Shown here one piece after another: positions 28,701 to 37,350 of a stretch of 64,000 bases of DNA. The first letter of the stretch is position 1, and each line of letters starts with the position of its first letter. A program made the position numbers and the translations under genes. The stretch is from an uncultured Pseudodesulfovibrio sp. (GTDB lineage Bacteria; Desulfobacterota; Desulfovibrionia; Desulfovibrionales; Desulfovibrionaceae): NCBI RefSeq assembly GCF_963675635.1, contig NZ_OY776488.1, positions 599,740 to 663,739 of the forward strand, read 5' to 3'. The notes beneath the pieces are model-generated. The model was not told the DNA's origin, searched no databases, and worked only from the letters and a program-made list of their open reading frames with translations.

Positions 28701-28729
28701 TTCTAGGTTGATGGTGTGTTTTTGTCAAC
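28701..28729 (-). promoter_or_regulatory. Promoter of tRNA-fMet copy 2
   Basis: On the minus strand: TTGACA (28724-28729), 17-base spacer, TAGAAC (28701-28706). Same boxes and spacing as copy 1, although the spacer sequence differs. Confidence 0.8.
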
Positions 28730-28845
28730 ACCTATTTTCTGTTAATTAAATAAAAGGACGAAAACTCGAGAAAAGTCGTTGGCAGGCGGTGAAATGCACA
28801 GCAAAAAGTTTACAAGCGGCTTCGAATTCCGTACATCATCACCCT

Positions 28846-29568
28846 ATGAACAATACAGAAAAATTTTCGGTTGTCCTGCCGGTTTTCAATGAGCAAGACA
28901 ACCTGCAATCCCTCTTTGCAGAGATACGAGCGGCGGCTGACGCCACTGGGCGGCCTTGGGAAGCCATATTTGTCGATGATTGCAGTACCGACAGCAGCCT
29001 TTCCATTATAAGGAAGCTTGCTGACGATTTTGCTGAAGTCCGTTATGTGGCGTTTGCAGAAAATCGTGGGCAGTCCGCCGCTTTCTGTGCAGGGTTTGAT
29101 GCTGTTGAGTCTGATATCGTGGTGACTATGGATGCTGACCTGCAAAACGATCCGGCTGATATTCCCAATATGCTGGCCGCGTTCGGCGACGAGTGCGAGA
29201 TGGTCATCGGCTGGCGCGCCAAACGGAAAGATACCTTTATCAAGCGGATATCCTCAAAGATCGCTAACGCCATCCGTGATGGCATCATGGATGACGGTGT
29301 GCATGATACAGGGTGTTCTCTCAAGGTCATGCGTACCGATTTTCTTCTCAAATTGCCCCGATTTAAGAACATGCATCGATATTTTCCTATCTTAATGAAG
29401 ATGCAGGGAGTCCGTATCAGAGAAGTGAAGGTTAATCATCGGGAACGGGCAGCAGGGGTGTCAAAATATGGGACGCTGGACCGGGCTATGGCGGGTATTT
29501 ATGATTTGATCGGTGTCAAGTGGCTTATCAATCGCCATTTTAATTACACGGTTAAAGAGAAGAAATAA
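28846..29568 (+). CDS. Family 2 glycosyltransferase (DPM1/ArnC-like)
   Basis: 240 aa from ATG 28846 (MNNTEKFSVVLPVFNEQDNL); an upstream in-frame ATG at 28789 would add residues without family character. Nucleotide-sugar motifs: VDDCSTDSS (about residues 40-48), MDADLQNDP (about 92-100) and HDTGCSLKVM. Such enzymes move a sugar to polyprenyl phosphate at the inner membrane. The next genes, a LAB_N protein and a VTT-type membrane protein, overlap or nearly touch it, so the three act as a unit in lipid or envelope modification. Substrate unknown. Confidence 0.88.
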   Translation: MNNTEKFSVVLPVFNEQDNLQSLFAEIRAAADATGRPWEAIFVDDCSTDSSLSIIRKLADDFAEVRYVAFAENRGQSAAFCAGFDAVESDIVVTMDADLQNDPADIPNMLAAFGDECEMVIGWRAKRKDTFIKRISSKIANAIRDGIMDDGVHDTGCSLKVMRTDFLLKLPRFKNMHRYFPILMKMQGVRIREVKVNHRERAAGVSKYGTLDRAMAGIYDLIGVKWLINRHFNYTVKEKK

Positions 29569-29571
29569 TCT

Positions 29572-29838
29572 ATGCAACTGCCTGCCTATTGGTGGCTCCT
29601 GGCCCTTGTTGTCTTTGTGCAAGGGGGCTTTTTCGTTCGAATCAGTGTTTTACGAATGCAGCGGAAAAGAGTACACCCCTTGTCGCTTCCGGCTGCGGGA
29701 ATACTTGGAGCATCCTGTGTGGCGGGTTTGATTTACGGCATAGTGCAACGTGACCCATTGTTCTGTCTCGGCCAGATCTGCTTGCTGATCATTTATTATT
29801 TGCTACAACGACAAGGCAATGACCAAAGAAAACACTAA
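29572..29838 (+). CDS. Small LAB_N-domain membrane protein
   Basis: 88 aa with about three membrane segments. FFVRISVLRMQRKRVHPLSLPAAGILGASC and IYGIVQRDPLFCLGQ match the lipid A biosynthesis N-terminal (LAB_N) domain; the QRDP-FxLGQ phrase is diagnostic. Such stand-alone LAB_N proteins usually sit beside GT2 enzymes, as here (3 bases after the GT2 gene). It overlaps the following gene by 20 bases. Exact biochemical function is not known. Confidence 0.75.
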   Translation: MQLPAYWWLLALVVFVQGGFFVRISVLRMQRKRVHPLSLPAAGILGASCVAGLIYGIVQRDPLFCLGQICLLIIYYLLQRQGNDQRKH

Positions 29839-30535
29839 TTCTACCATGAAAAGCATGAAATCCTTGATAAAGGGATTGGTGATGCTGGCCGGACTCGGGC
29901 TGGCTGTATATCTCTCTCGGGCCATCGGTCTGGGCGATATGCTTTCAAATACACAATGGTTCAACGATCACATTCTTGGTAACGGGCCACTTTCCATCAT
30001 CATTTTTCTTGGTGTTGGCGCGGCCTTTACAGCTGTGGGGCTCCCTCGTCAGCTCATTGGTTTTCTTGGCGGTTTTGCCTTTGGCGCCTTGAGCGGTACA
30101 TTGCTGGCTACGGTTGGATCCGGGTTGGGGTGTGCCATTGCGGCAGTGTATGCACGGATGGGGGGTCGTGATCTGGTTCAGCGAAAACTGGGCCATCGTG
30201 TGGGAAAGGTTAATCAGTTCCTGCAACACGAGCCGTTTAACACCGCACTTGCCATCCGCCTGTTTCCACTGGGCAGCAATCTGATCACCAATCTAGCTGC
30301 AGGTGTCAGCTCAATTCCTCTTATGCCGTTTATTCTTGGCTCCACTCTGGGGTATATTCCACAGAATTTTATTTTTGCGTTGTTTGGGTCTGGTATGAAT
30401 AGAGAGTCCGCTATGGGCGTAGCCCTGTCCGTGGGGATGAGCATTGTACTCTTTGCGGTATCTGGATGGTTGGGAATTCGTGTCTACAGCCGGTACAGGA
30501 GAGACGCCAAACCTCTGGTTGAATCAGAAGATTAA
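29819..30535 (+). CDS. VTT/TVP38-family (DedA-like) membrane protein
   Basis: 238 aa, five or six membrane segments. GLPRQLIGFLGGFAFGALSGTLLATVGSGLGCAIAAVYAR is the characteristic SNARE-assoc/VTT core, with the RLFPLGSNLITNLAAGVSSIP block in the second half. VTT proteins act as lipid scramblases or flippases in other systems. ATG 29819 overlaps the LAB_N gene; ATG 29846 is an alternative start. Its stop overlaps by 4 bases the end of the convergent PAP2 gene. Confidence 0.85.
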   Translation: MTKENTNSTMKSMKSLIKGLVMLAGLGLAVYLSRAIGLGDMLSNTQWFNDHILGNGPLSIIIFLGVGAAFTAVGLPRQLIGFLGGFAFGALSGTLLATVGSGLGCAIAAVYARMGGRDLVQRKLGHRVGKVNQFLQHEPFNTALAIRLFPLGSNLITNLAAGVSSIPLMPFILGSTLGYIPQNFIFALFGSGMNRESAMGVALSVGMSIVLFAVSGWLGIRVYSRYRRDAKPLVESED

Positions 30536-31128
30536 GACGGATCGGGCGGCATGTATCGTCGCTTAAGCTCTTTCCAAAGCAACCAGACAATCCCGGCGAC
30601 AATGACTCCAGTGAGCCATCCAGCCAGGACGTCCGTCGGGTAATGCTTGCCGAGATATACCCGGGAATACCCCACTGCGAGCGGAAGGAATAGTGGCCAT
30701 TTCTTGAGTGAAGGCCACAGAAGCAAGGAGAGCAGGGCGAGACTCATGGTGTTGGCACAATGGGCTGACGGATAGGATGTGCCGCGTTCCTTGGTCTGGA
30801 CAAAATTTGAAGGACGGTTACGCCATTCTCCGTCCTCAACATAATATGTTCCGGCAATGGCGTTGAGGGGGCGGACTCGGTGAACTTCATCTTTGATGAT
30901 TTTTGTAGAGAAGTCTGCCAGTCCCATTCCGGCGAAAAGAATAAGAAAGTATATGATCTGCTTCTTGCCTCCCTTGGATATGGCCCAGGCAAGAGCAATG
31001 CCCAGCAGAGCCAATAATGCAGGCATGGATGAGAGGATGGGCATGATGGTATCGAATAAACCAAGCCGCCAATGCTGGTTTATGAGAAGAAAAAGGTTGA
31101 GATCAACGGGCAGAGTGGAAAAAAACAT
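30532..31128 (-). CDS. PAP2-family membrane phosphatase
   Basis: 198 aa from ATG 31128, which has AGGAG six bases upstream; the frame extends to 31182 without support. About five to six membrane segments. The three phosphatase motifs are complete: KDEVHRVRP, SYPSAH (PSGH variant with Ala) and SRVYLGKHYPTD. Probably dephosphorylates undecaprenyl pyrophosphate or a related lipid phosphate outside the membrane. It is convergent with the VTT gene and divergent from the GT4 gene, with a 99-base gap. Confidence 0.9.
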   Translation of the reverse strand: MFFSTLPVDLNLFLLINQHWRLGLFDTIMPILSSMPALLALLGIALAWAISKGGKKQIIYFLILFAGMGLADFSTKIIKDEVHRVRPLNAIAGTYYVEDGEWRNRPSNFVQTKERGTSYPSAHCANTMSLALLSLLLWPSLKKWPLFLPLAVGYSRVYLGKHYPTDVLAGWLTGVIVAGIVWLLWKELKRRYMPPDPS

Positions 31129-31227
31129 GATGCTCCTGTTGCGTTTTTTTGAATGCATAGCCTGCTTTGCCTCACGGGGCAATCGTGCGGGGATTCACCC
31201 AGTCGAAAATCGGATAAAAATATTTTT

Positions 31228-32361
31228 ATGACAAACACCGTGAATACAGCGCGATTAGCCGTAACCATGCCTAAATTGAGCCGCTATGGCGGGGCAGAAG
31301 CCTTTGCCTGGCGATTGAGCGAGGCCTTGGCACAACGAGGGCATGACGTCGACTTTATCTGTGCACGATGTGACGGAGAGCCGCCGGATGGGGTTACCCC
31401 CGTTGAGTTGGGGCGATTTGGCGTGTTCCGGTTCATCAAGGTGCTTTGGTTTGCCTATGCTTCAGATAAGGCCGTTAAAAAAGGCAACTATGACCTCGTG
31501 TTCGGGATGGGAAAGACAATCCGTCAGGATATTCTGCGCATAGGCGGCGGACCGCAGTCCAAGTTTTGGGAACTTTCACAAAAAGCATGGCCCATGGGTA
31601 TTGCTCGGTCTTTTAAAATGTTGCGTCGAAGATGTTCGCCAGCCAATTGGGCTATTCATTATCTTGACAAGGTTCGTATGCAGCGGACTCCGAGTATTGT
31701 GGCCGTGTCTCACCTTGTGCGGGATTGGATCGTTGAGTCGCATCCACATTTGAATGCGGCAGATATTGACGTTGTTTATAACCGACCTGATCTATCCCGT
31801 TTTTCGCAGGTGGGCGAGCAGGAACGACTTCGGCTTCGGGCTGGTTGCGGAATCAGGGATGATCAGGTGGTCATTGCCACCGCGGCCACTAATTTTGCGC
31901 TCAAGGGTATCCGCTATCTTGTGGACATGCTGGCACGGCTTCCAGAAAGGTTTGTTCTTCATGTGGCGGGAGGAAGAAAACCCGATAAATATATACGTCA
32001 GGCCAAAGCTCTTGGTGTGGAACACCGGGTCCGGTTTTTAGGGCGTGTAGATGACATGCCCGCTTTTTATCGTGCTGCGGATATATTCATTTTGGCGACT
32101 TTTTATGATGCATGTTCCAATGCTGTGCTTGAAGCCATGGCTTGCGGGTGCCGCTCTTTGTCCAGTAGGCTGAATGGTAGTGCCTATTTTCTGCCGGAAA
32201 AATGGATTTTCCCTGATCCGGCTGATGCCCCGGCCATGGCTGAGCTTGTCCTGCAAGTGGCCGGTGAGGATCGGCCAGACCCTCTGGATTGGCCAGAGGA
32301 CGTGGTATCCGGGTTGGAGCCGTTTATTGAAATGATAGAAAAGCGTTTGGTCGGAAAATAA
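31228..32361 (+). CDS. Family 4 glycosyltransferase (WaaG-like)
   Basis: 377 aa from ATG 31228; the open frame starts 75 bases earlier but the first residues there are not family-like. GT-B fold: N-terminal SRYGGAEAFAWRLSEAL (Gly-rich acceptor side) and C-terminal RVRFLGRVDDMPAFYRAADIF followed by NAVLEAMACG, the nucleotide-sugar site. The layout and DIFILATFYDACSNAVLEAMA phrase resemble WaaG, which adds glucose to LPS heptose. Likely lipopolysaccharide core synthesis; donor sugar unproven. Ends at a bidirectional terminator. Confidence 0.87.
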   Translation: MTNTVNTARLAVTMPKLSRYGGAEAFAWRLSEALAQRGHDVDFICARCDGEPPDGVTPVELGRFGVFRFIKVLWFAYASDKAVKKGNYDLVFGMGKTIRQDILRIGGGPQSKFWELSQKAWPMGIARSFKMLRRRCSPANWAIHYLDKVRMQRTPSIVAVSHLVRDWIVESHPHLNAADIDVVYNRPDLSRFSQVGEQERLRLRAGCGIRDDQVVIATAATNFALKGIRYLVDMLARLPERFVLHVAGGRKPDKYIRQAKALGVEHRVRFLGRVDDMPAFYRAADIFILATFYDACSNAVLEAMACGCRSLSSRLNGSAYFLPEKWIFPDPADAPAMAELVLQVAGEDRPDPLDWPEDVVSGLEPFIEMIEKRLVGK

Positions 32362-32386
32362 ATTGAGGCAAAAGCATAAAAAAAGA

Positions 32387-32414
32387 CCGGAGTGTTTGCT
32401 CCGGCCTTTTTTTT
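32387..32414. terminator. Bidirectional terminator between convergent genes
   Basis: CCGGAG (32387-32392) pairs with CTCCGG (32399-32404), followed by T8 (32407-32414); an A run at 32378-32384 serves the minus strand. It separates the GT4 and UDP-xylose synthase genes. Confidence 0.85.
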
Positions 32415-33363
32415 ATAGCGATTTGAGATGATTGTCGAAGTATTCGATGGTCTTTATCAACCCGGACCTGAGGTCTATTTGTGGTTCCCATCCAGTGGCC
32501 TTTTGGGCCAGGCTGATGTCGGGACGCCGTTGCATGGGGTCGTCCATGGGCAGGGGGTTGAATATGATTTTGGATTTTGATCCAGTCATTTCAATGACTG
32601 TTTCGGCTAGCTCAAGAATAGTGAATTCGCCAGGATTGCCCAGGTTCATGGGGCCGGTGAAATCGTCTGGAGTGTCTTTCATAAAGCGAATGATGCCTTC
32701 CACCAGATCGTCTACATAGCAAAAGCTGCGGGTTTGCTGACCATCGCCGTATACGGTGATATGTTCACCGCGGAGTGCCTGGACTACGAAGTTGGAGACA
32801 ACGCGACCATCGTTCATGGTCATTCGGGGACCATATGTATTGAAAATGCGTCCGACCTTGATGCGCAGTCCATGCTGTCGATTGTAATCGAAAAAGAGTG
32901 TCTCGGCACACCGTTTGCCTTCATCATAGCAGGAACGAATGCCATTAGGGTTGACGTTCCCCCAGTAACTCTCAGGCTGTGGATGGATTTTGGGGTCGCC
33001 GTAAACTTCACTGGTCGACGCCTGGAAAATTTTTGCTTTAACTCTTTTTGCCAACCCAAGCATATTGATGGCGCCGTGAACACTCGTTTTGGTGGTCTGC
33101 ACTGGGTCAAATTGGTAATGAATGGGAGATGCCGGGCAGGCAAGATTGTATATTTCATCGACTTCCACATAGAGAGGGAAGGTTACATCGTGCCGGATTA
33201 TTTCAAAATACGGGTTGTCGAGCAGGTGTAGGACATTGGCTTTACTGCCTGTGAAAAAATTGTCTAGACAGAGAACTTCGTGGTCCATTTCTAGCAGGCG
33301 CTCGCAGATGTGCGAGCCAAGAAATCCTGAACCACCAGTGACGAGTACACGTTTTTTTTTCAT
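32413..33363 (-). CDS. UDP-glucuronate decarboxylase (UDP-xylose synthase, UXS-like)
   Basis: 316 aa from ATG 33363 ([18 protein letters not shown]); a TTG at 33378 is a weaker alternative. Extended short-chain dehydrogenase: NAD loop [15 protein letters not shown], and the active-site YxxxK in SCYDEGKR, where the Asp-Glu-Gly spacing is typical of UDP-glucuronate decarboxylases. [12 protein letters not shown] follows. Makes UDP-xylose for surface polysaccharide. Fits the envelope genes around it; dTDP-sugar dehydratase activity is less likely. Confidence 0.88.
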   Translation of the reverse strand: MKKKRVLVTGGSGFLGSHICERLLEMDHEVLCLDNFFTGSKANVLHLLDNPYFEIIRHDVTFPLYVEVDEIYNLACPASPIHYQFDPVQTTKTSVHGAINMLGLAKRVKAKIFQASTSEVYGDPKIHPQPESYWGNVNPNGIRSCYDEGKRCAETLFFDYNRQHGLRIKVGRIFNTYGPRMTMNDGRVVSNFVVQALRGEHITVYGDGQQTRSFCYVDDLVEGIIRFMKDTPDDFTGPMNLGNPGEFTILELAETVIEMTGSKSKIIFNPLPMDDPMQRRPDISLAQKATGWEPQIDLRSGLIKTIEYFDNHLKSL

Positions 33364-33535
33364 GCGCGTTGGGTACAATGACGCGCTTCATTCGTCAATG
33401 GGGGTATGCTGGTAATTGCATATTTATGCCTACTATTTTTGCAAGGAGTAAAAAAATAGTGCAAACAGTTGACGCGACATCAAGCGGCGTGTGAAAAAAC
33501 GTCCCTAAGGTAAAATCTTACGACAGGTAATAATA

Positions 33536-34246
33536 ATGAACGTAAATGTTGTCGAATGTCTGGGTGGTTTACAGAGAGCCAAAGGCCTGATCGTTGTCAT
33601 TGATGTCTTTCGATCAAGTACGGTCGGGTGTTTCGTCGTGAATAGCGGTGTACTGGACTACTTTGCCACTGACAGTTTTGAGTTGGCCCGTGAGATCGCT
33701 GCTGCCCGTAACGGTAAGGTCATCGGGGAACAAGACAACATACCTGTGGCTGATTTCGATTATGGGAATTCTCCAACCTTGATTGAAAACATGGATATTT
33801 CGTCAGAGACCCTGGTGCACTCCACTAATGCAGGAACACGGGGAATTGTGGCTGCATGTGATTTAGGGGATGAGGTTATTGTAGGCTCATTTGTCAATGC
33901 TGATGCCGTCGTGAAGTATATACGCAGTCGGGAACCGGAATTGGTAACCTTGGTGGCCATGGGGACAGGCGGAACCATGCGGGCTCAGGAAGACATGATG
34001 TGTGCCATGTATATTAAGAATGAACTGGAAGGATATCCAAATAGTTTCAAGACGCTGAAATCGTTCCTGGCTGACGTGGACAGTGCGCAAAAGTTTTTTG
34101 ACAATGAGAGAATTGACGCTCCTGAATCGGACTTTGAATTATGTATGGATCTGGACAGGTTCGATTTTGTTCTCAAGGCCGAAGTCCTTCAAGAGGGATG
34201 CGTTCAGTTGCTAAAAACAGATGTTGTCTCCACAGATAAAATATAA
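33536..34246 (+). CDS. ComB-like 2-phosphosulfolactate phosphatase family protein
   Basis: 236 aa. VVIDVFRSSTVGCFVVNSG at the N-terminus, GEQDNIPVADFDYGNSPT, and LVHSTNAGTRGIVAA are the ComB family blocks. ComB removes phosphate from 2-phosphosulfolactate in methanogen coenzyme M synthesis; relatives occur in bacteria with unproven roles, perhaps sulfolactate handling. It is followed by a receiver-PAS-GGDEF gene 8 bases away, so the two may be one transcription unit. No ComA or ComC gene is near. Confidence 0.82.
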   Translation: MNVNVVECLGGLQRAKGLIVVIDVFRSSTVGCFVVNSGVLDYFATDSFELAREIAAARNGKVIGEQDNIPVADFDYGNSPTLIENMDISSETLVHSTNAGTRGIVAACDLGDEVIVGSFVNADAVVKYIRSREPELVTLVAMGTGGTMRAQEDMMCAMYIKNELEGYPNSFKTLKSFLADVDSAQKFFDNERIDAPESDFELCMDLDRFDFVLKAEVLQEGCVQLLKTDVVSTDKI

Positions 34247-34254
34247 GGTTTATT

Positions 34255-35592
34255 ATGAGTGATACTCTGCAAAAAGTCCTTATTGTAGATGATTCTCCGA
34301 CGAATCTGGCCCTGTTGGAGCATATGCTGCGGGATATCGGGTGTGAAGTGGTGAAGGCCGAAAGTGGCATGGAGGCTGTTTCGCTGGTTAAAGCCTATGA
34401 CTTTGCCCTGATTTTGCTTGATATTCAGATGCCAGGTTTGAACGGCTATGAAGCAGCTGCAAAAATTAAGGATTATGAACGCGGAAGACACGTTCCGATC
34501 ATCTTTATCACCGCGATCTTTCAGGATGAGGAAAATGTCCGCCAAGGGTATGAAACCGGGGCCGTTGACTATCTTTTCCGACCTGTTGATGCGCAGATCC
34601 TCACCAGCAAGGTTCAAGCCTTTCTCAAGATGCATGAGCAGAAAGTTCTGCTAGAAAAGACGATCGATCTGCAACGAAAGACAGAGGCTGCTCTACGCCA
34701 GGCAGAGGAGAAATATCGTTTGATTTTTGAACGTGTTGTGGAGGGGATTTTCCAGTGCACACCAGGAGGTGACTATCTGGAAGTCAACCCAGCCCTCGTT
34801 CGTATTCTCGGTTATGAGAATGCCGATGAAATAATTGGCAAACCGGAATTGCATGTAGATATGATGGCCGACCTCAATGAACGGCAAGCGTATGTGGCTG
34901 CATTCGAAAGAGATGGCTCTGTGTCAGGCTTTGAGTATCGGGTTCGCAGGAAAAACGGTGAGATTATCTGGTGCTCGGAAAGTTCCCGTATAGTGTCTTC
35001 AGACGATTGGGATGATTTTATTGAAGGTGTTCTTGAGGATATTACTGCTAAAAAGACGGCCGAACTGGAGTTGCAGCATCTAGCGACTGTGGACAGTCTG
35101 ACAGGCATTGCCAATCGGCACAAATTTTTTGACAGACTTGAGCATGCCCTATCCATCGCCAAGCGATATGGACAATTAGTGGCAGTATTGTTTGTCGATC
35201 TCAATAATTTCAAGCAGGTTAATGACACTTTTGGTCATCAGATGGGCGACGACCTGCTGCGAAAGGTGGCTCAACGGCTTGAACTGAGGATTCGACAGTC
35301 CGATACGCTGGCCCGTCTTGGTGGTGATGAATTTGGTGTTTTGCTTGCGGGAATTGTTGACGAAGAAAGTGCACTTGCTGTGACCCGAAGCCTTTTGAAT
35401 GAAATGAACAAACCGTTTATTTTGCAAGGGCAGGAGATCCAGGTCGGAGCAACTGTCGGCATAAGTTTTTACCCCAATGACGGCAAGGACAGTGTTTCTC
35501 TTATCAGTCGGGCAGACGCTGCAATGTACGGAGCAAAAAGGAAGGGAAAGGAAGACTTTGGCACATTCGCTGAGTCTACCGAGTTGAAGTAG
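34255..35592 (+). CDS. Response regulator with PAS and diguanylate cyclase (GGDEF) domains
   Basis: 445 aa: receiver (about 6-125), PAS (about 150-265, IFERVVEGIFQC) and GGDEF (about 280-440). Receiver acidic pair VDDSPTN and phospho-Asp LLDIQMPG are present, but the conserved Lys near 109 is Arg (LFRPVD). The GGDEF site is intact with an inhibitory site RQSD five residues before it, so cyclic di-GMP synthesis with product feedback is expected. No histidine kinase adjoins it. Confidence 0.93.
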   Translation: MSDTLQKVLIVDDSPTNLALLEHMLRDIGCEVVKAESGMEAVSLVKAYDFALILLDIQMPGLNGYEAAAKIKDYERGRHVPIIFITAIFQDEENVRQGYETGAVDYLFRPVDAQILTSKVQAFLKMHEQKVLLEKTIDLQRKTEAALRQAEEKYRLIFERVVEGIFQCTPGGDYLEVNPALVRILGYENADEIIGKPELHVDMMADLNERQAYVAAFERDGSVSGFEYRVRRKNGEIIWCSESSRIVSSDDWDDFIEGVLEDITAKKTAELELQHLATVDSLTGIANRHKFFDRLEHALSIAKRYGQLVAVLFVDLNNFKQVNDTFGHQMGDDLLRKVAQRLELRIRQSDTLARLGGDEFGVLLAGIVDEESALAVTRSLLNEMNKPFILQGQEIQVGATVGISFYPNDGKDSVSLISRADAAMYGAKRKGKEDFGTFAESTELK

Positions 35593-35625
35593 TTTTTTTA
35601 TCGCAGTTTATTTTTGGTTTGAAGG

Positions 35626-35657
35626 GCGTCTTGCATGAGCAAGGCGCTTTTTTTTTT
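35626..35657 (+). terminator. Intrinsic terminator after the GGDEF gene
   Basis: GCGTCTTGC (35626-35634), loop ATGA, GCAAGGCGC (35639-35647) with one wobble pair, then ten T (35648-35657). It ends the comB-like/GGDEF unit and insulates the nuo operon. Confidence 0.9.
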
Positions 35658-35696
35658 GAGGCGTTCAGCCCTCAAGTAAAGTGTAAGTAGCCCTTA

Positions 35697-35721
35697 ATTC
35701 CACCTTTTTTTGTGGTGGAAT
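35697..35721 (+). other. Hairpin in the nuo leader
   Basis: ATTCCACC (35697-35704) and GGTGGAAT (35714-35721) form an 8-bp perfect stem with a T-rich loop. It lies 160 bases before nuoA, after a strong terminator, so it may belong to the nuo leader or be a second terminator. A TGCACT-TAG-AGTGCA repeat follows nearby. Confidence 0.4.
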
Positions 35722-35877
35722 CAGATACAAGAAAATTATGCACTTAGAGTGCAAGTCTTTCGAGAAAAAAAGAGCAATGTGCTTGACTTAGCCCTTTTTT
35801 CGGGGCATGGAACTCGGTAACCCTTGAAAAATGTATAGTTTTAGGGTTTTCGCAAATTTACTGCCAAAGGATGGGGT

Positions 35878-36255
35878 ATGGTTTTCGACTGGCTGCATTT
35901 TGCAATCGTATTATTTTTGCTCGGTGGACTACTCTTTGCCGTCGGGCCTTTGGTTCTGGCAGTGCTGTTCGCTCCCAAAGCGCGGGGCGGGGACGTTGGT
36001 ATGCCATATGAATGTGGCATGGTCCCTTACGGCAGTTCGTGGGCGAGGTGGGGTGTATCATATTATGTGTATGCTCTGATCTTCCTCGCTTTCGACGTGG
36101 ATGTTCTTTACCTGTTTCCTGTTTCCACGGCGTACGCCGACGCCGAGGGATGGGTTCCGTTCGTGAAGGTATTCATCTTCCTGTTCTTCCTTATTCTTTC
36201 CGTCATCTATTTCTGGGCGAAAGGGGTGTTTACATGGCCGCGCAGGATTCGGTAG
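35878..36255 (+). CDS. nuoA: NADH-quinone oxidoreductase subunit A
   Basis: 125 aa, three membrane segments. Contains the family phrase [32 protein letters not shown]. First gene of a complex I operon without nuoE, nuoF and nuoG. ATG 35878 has AAAGGA at 35866-35871. The nuoB start overlaps its last 22 bases, giving tight translational coupling. Confidence 0.96.
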   Translation: MVFDWLHFAIVLFLLGGLLFAVGPLVLAVLFAPKARGGDVGMPYECGMVPYGSSWARWGVSYYVYALIFLAFDVDVLYLFPVSTAYADAEGWVPFVKVFIFLFFLILSVIYFWAKGVFTWPRRIR

Positions 36256-36779
36256 TTCCCAAGGACTTTTTGACGACGGGCAACCATTATATGGAACCGC
36301 CTCTCGTCAATATTCAATTGGCGCAGGACCTTTTCGATGTATGTCGATCCATGTCTTTGTGGCCTATGACATTCGGCCTTGCGTGTTGCGCCATCGAAAT
36401 GATGGCCACCGGCATGGCGCGATTCGATATGGCCCGGTTTGGGGCAGAAGTTTTCAGACCTTCGCCGCGTCAGTCTGATGTCATGATCGTCGCAGGTACC
36501 GTGACCAAGAAGATGGCGCCAGCCGTTGTCAGGCTCTACGAACAGATGCCTGGACCCAAGTGGGTCATTGCAATGGGCAACTGTGCCATTTCAGGTGGCC
36601 CTTTCAAGATCAAGGACAACTATAACGTGATTGAAGGCGTGGATACATTGATCCCCGTTGATGTTTACGTTCCTGGCTGTCCGCCCAGACCGGAAGGTCT
36701 GCTGGAAGGGTTCTTCGAGTTACAGCGTCTGATCACAGGTAAACGCTGGTGGCCCGTTGCCGCCGAGGTGGAGGGTTAA
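36234..36779 (+). CDS. nuoB: NADH-quinone oxidoreductase subunit B
   Basis: 181 aa from ATG 36234 ([18 protein letters not shown]); the longer frame begun at 36012 is only the open frame inside nuoA. Carries the N2 cluster ligands: the adjacent Cys pair in ACCAIEM (the rare tandem cysteines), GNCAISG and [10 protein letters not shown]. Sits at the membrane-arm junction, next to NuoD, and passes electrons to quinone. Confidence 0.97.
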   Translation: MAAQDSVVPKDFLTTGNHYMEPPLVNIQLAQDLFDVCRSMSLWPMTFGLACCAIEMMATGMARFDMARFGAEVFRPSPRQSDVMIVAGTVTKKMAPAVVRLYEQMPGPKWVIAMGNCAISGGPFKIKDNYNVIEGVDTLIPVDVYVPGCPPRPEGLLEGFFELQRLITGKRWWPVAAEVEG

Positions 36780-36781
36780 TC

Positions 36782-37309
36782 ATGTTGCAAGTCTTGGAAG
36801 GCGTGGCAACCCAATGTGTTGCCAAGCAGGACAAGGGTGCGACCGGAAATGTCTGGTCCATCTTTCTGGCTCCGAACCAAATCATCAATGCGACCCGGAA
36901 ATTGTATGAAGCAGAATATTCGCTCGAAGATGTCCTCGCATTGGATATCGAAGAGGGTTTTTTGGTGATTTATCACTTTAATAGATGGAACATTGAAGAG
37001 CGCGTTACTCTTCGTGTTTTGCTCCCCCGGGACAACGCGGTTGTTCCGTCTATTGCTTCCATTTTCCAAGGTGCCGAGTGGCATGAGCGGGAAACCCGCG
37101 ATTTTCACGGTATAATCTTTAAAGACAACCCGAATCTTGTGCCGCTGCTGATGTCGGCTGAGGACGTGGATGTTCACCCCCTTATCAAGGCCGACAAAGT
37201 TCGAAAGTCCATCAAGGAGCTTTTGACGCTTGGAGAAATCGTGTCTTGTTCCAAGGGTATAGAAGAATTGTTTGCGGAAACGGAGGCCGAGGAGGCCTCC
37301 GATGCGTAG
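36782..37309 (+). CDS. nuoC: NADH-quinone oxidoreductase subunit C
   Basis: 175 aa from ATG 36782 (MLQVLEGVATQC); GGAGG-type bases at the end of nuoB serve as ribosome-binding site. RVLLPRDNAVVPSIASIFQGAEWHERETRDFHGI is the 30-kDa subunit signature. The C-terminal part is longer and more acidic than usual. Separate from NuoD, unlike the fused NuoCD of enterobacteria. Confidence 0.95.
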   Translation: MLQVLEGVATQCVAKQDKGATGNVWSIFLAPNQIINATRKLYEAEYSLEDVLALDIEEGFLVIYHFNRWNIEERVTLRVLLPRDNAVVPSIASIFQGAEWHERETRDFHGIIFKDNPNLVPLLMSAEDVDVHPLIKADKVRKSIKELLTLGEIVSCSKGIEELFAETEAEEASDA

Positions 37310-37350
37310 GCCGGGGCAACCGGTCGGTATATAAACCGGACTGAGAGTGT

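Noticed and set aside
35783-35811. TTGACT promoter upstream of nuoA
   Set aside because: No acceptable -10 box at 16-18 bases; left unannotated.
36012-36233. N-terminal extension of nuoB inside nuoA
   Set aside because: Translation upstream of ATG 36234 is nuoA in another frame; family homology begins at MAAQDSVVP.
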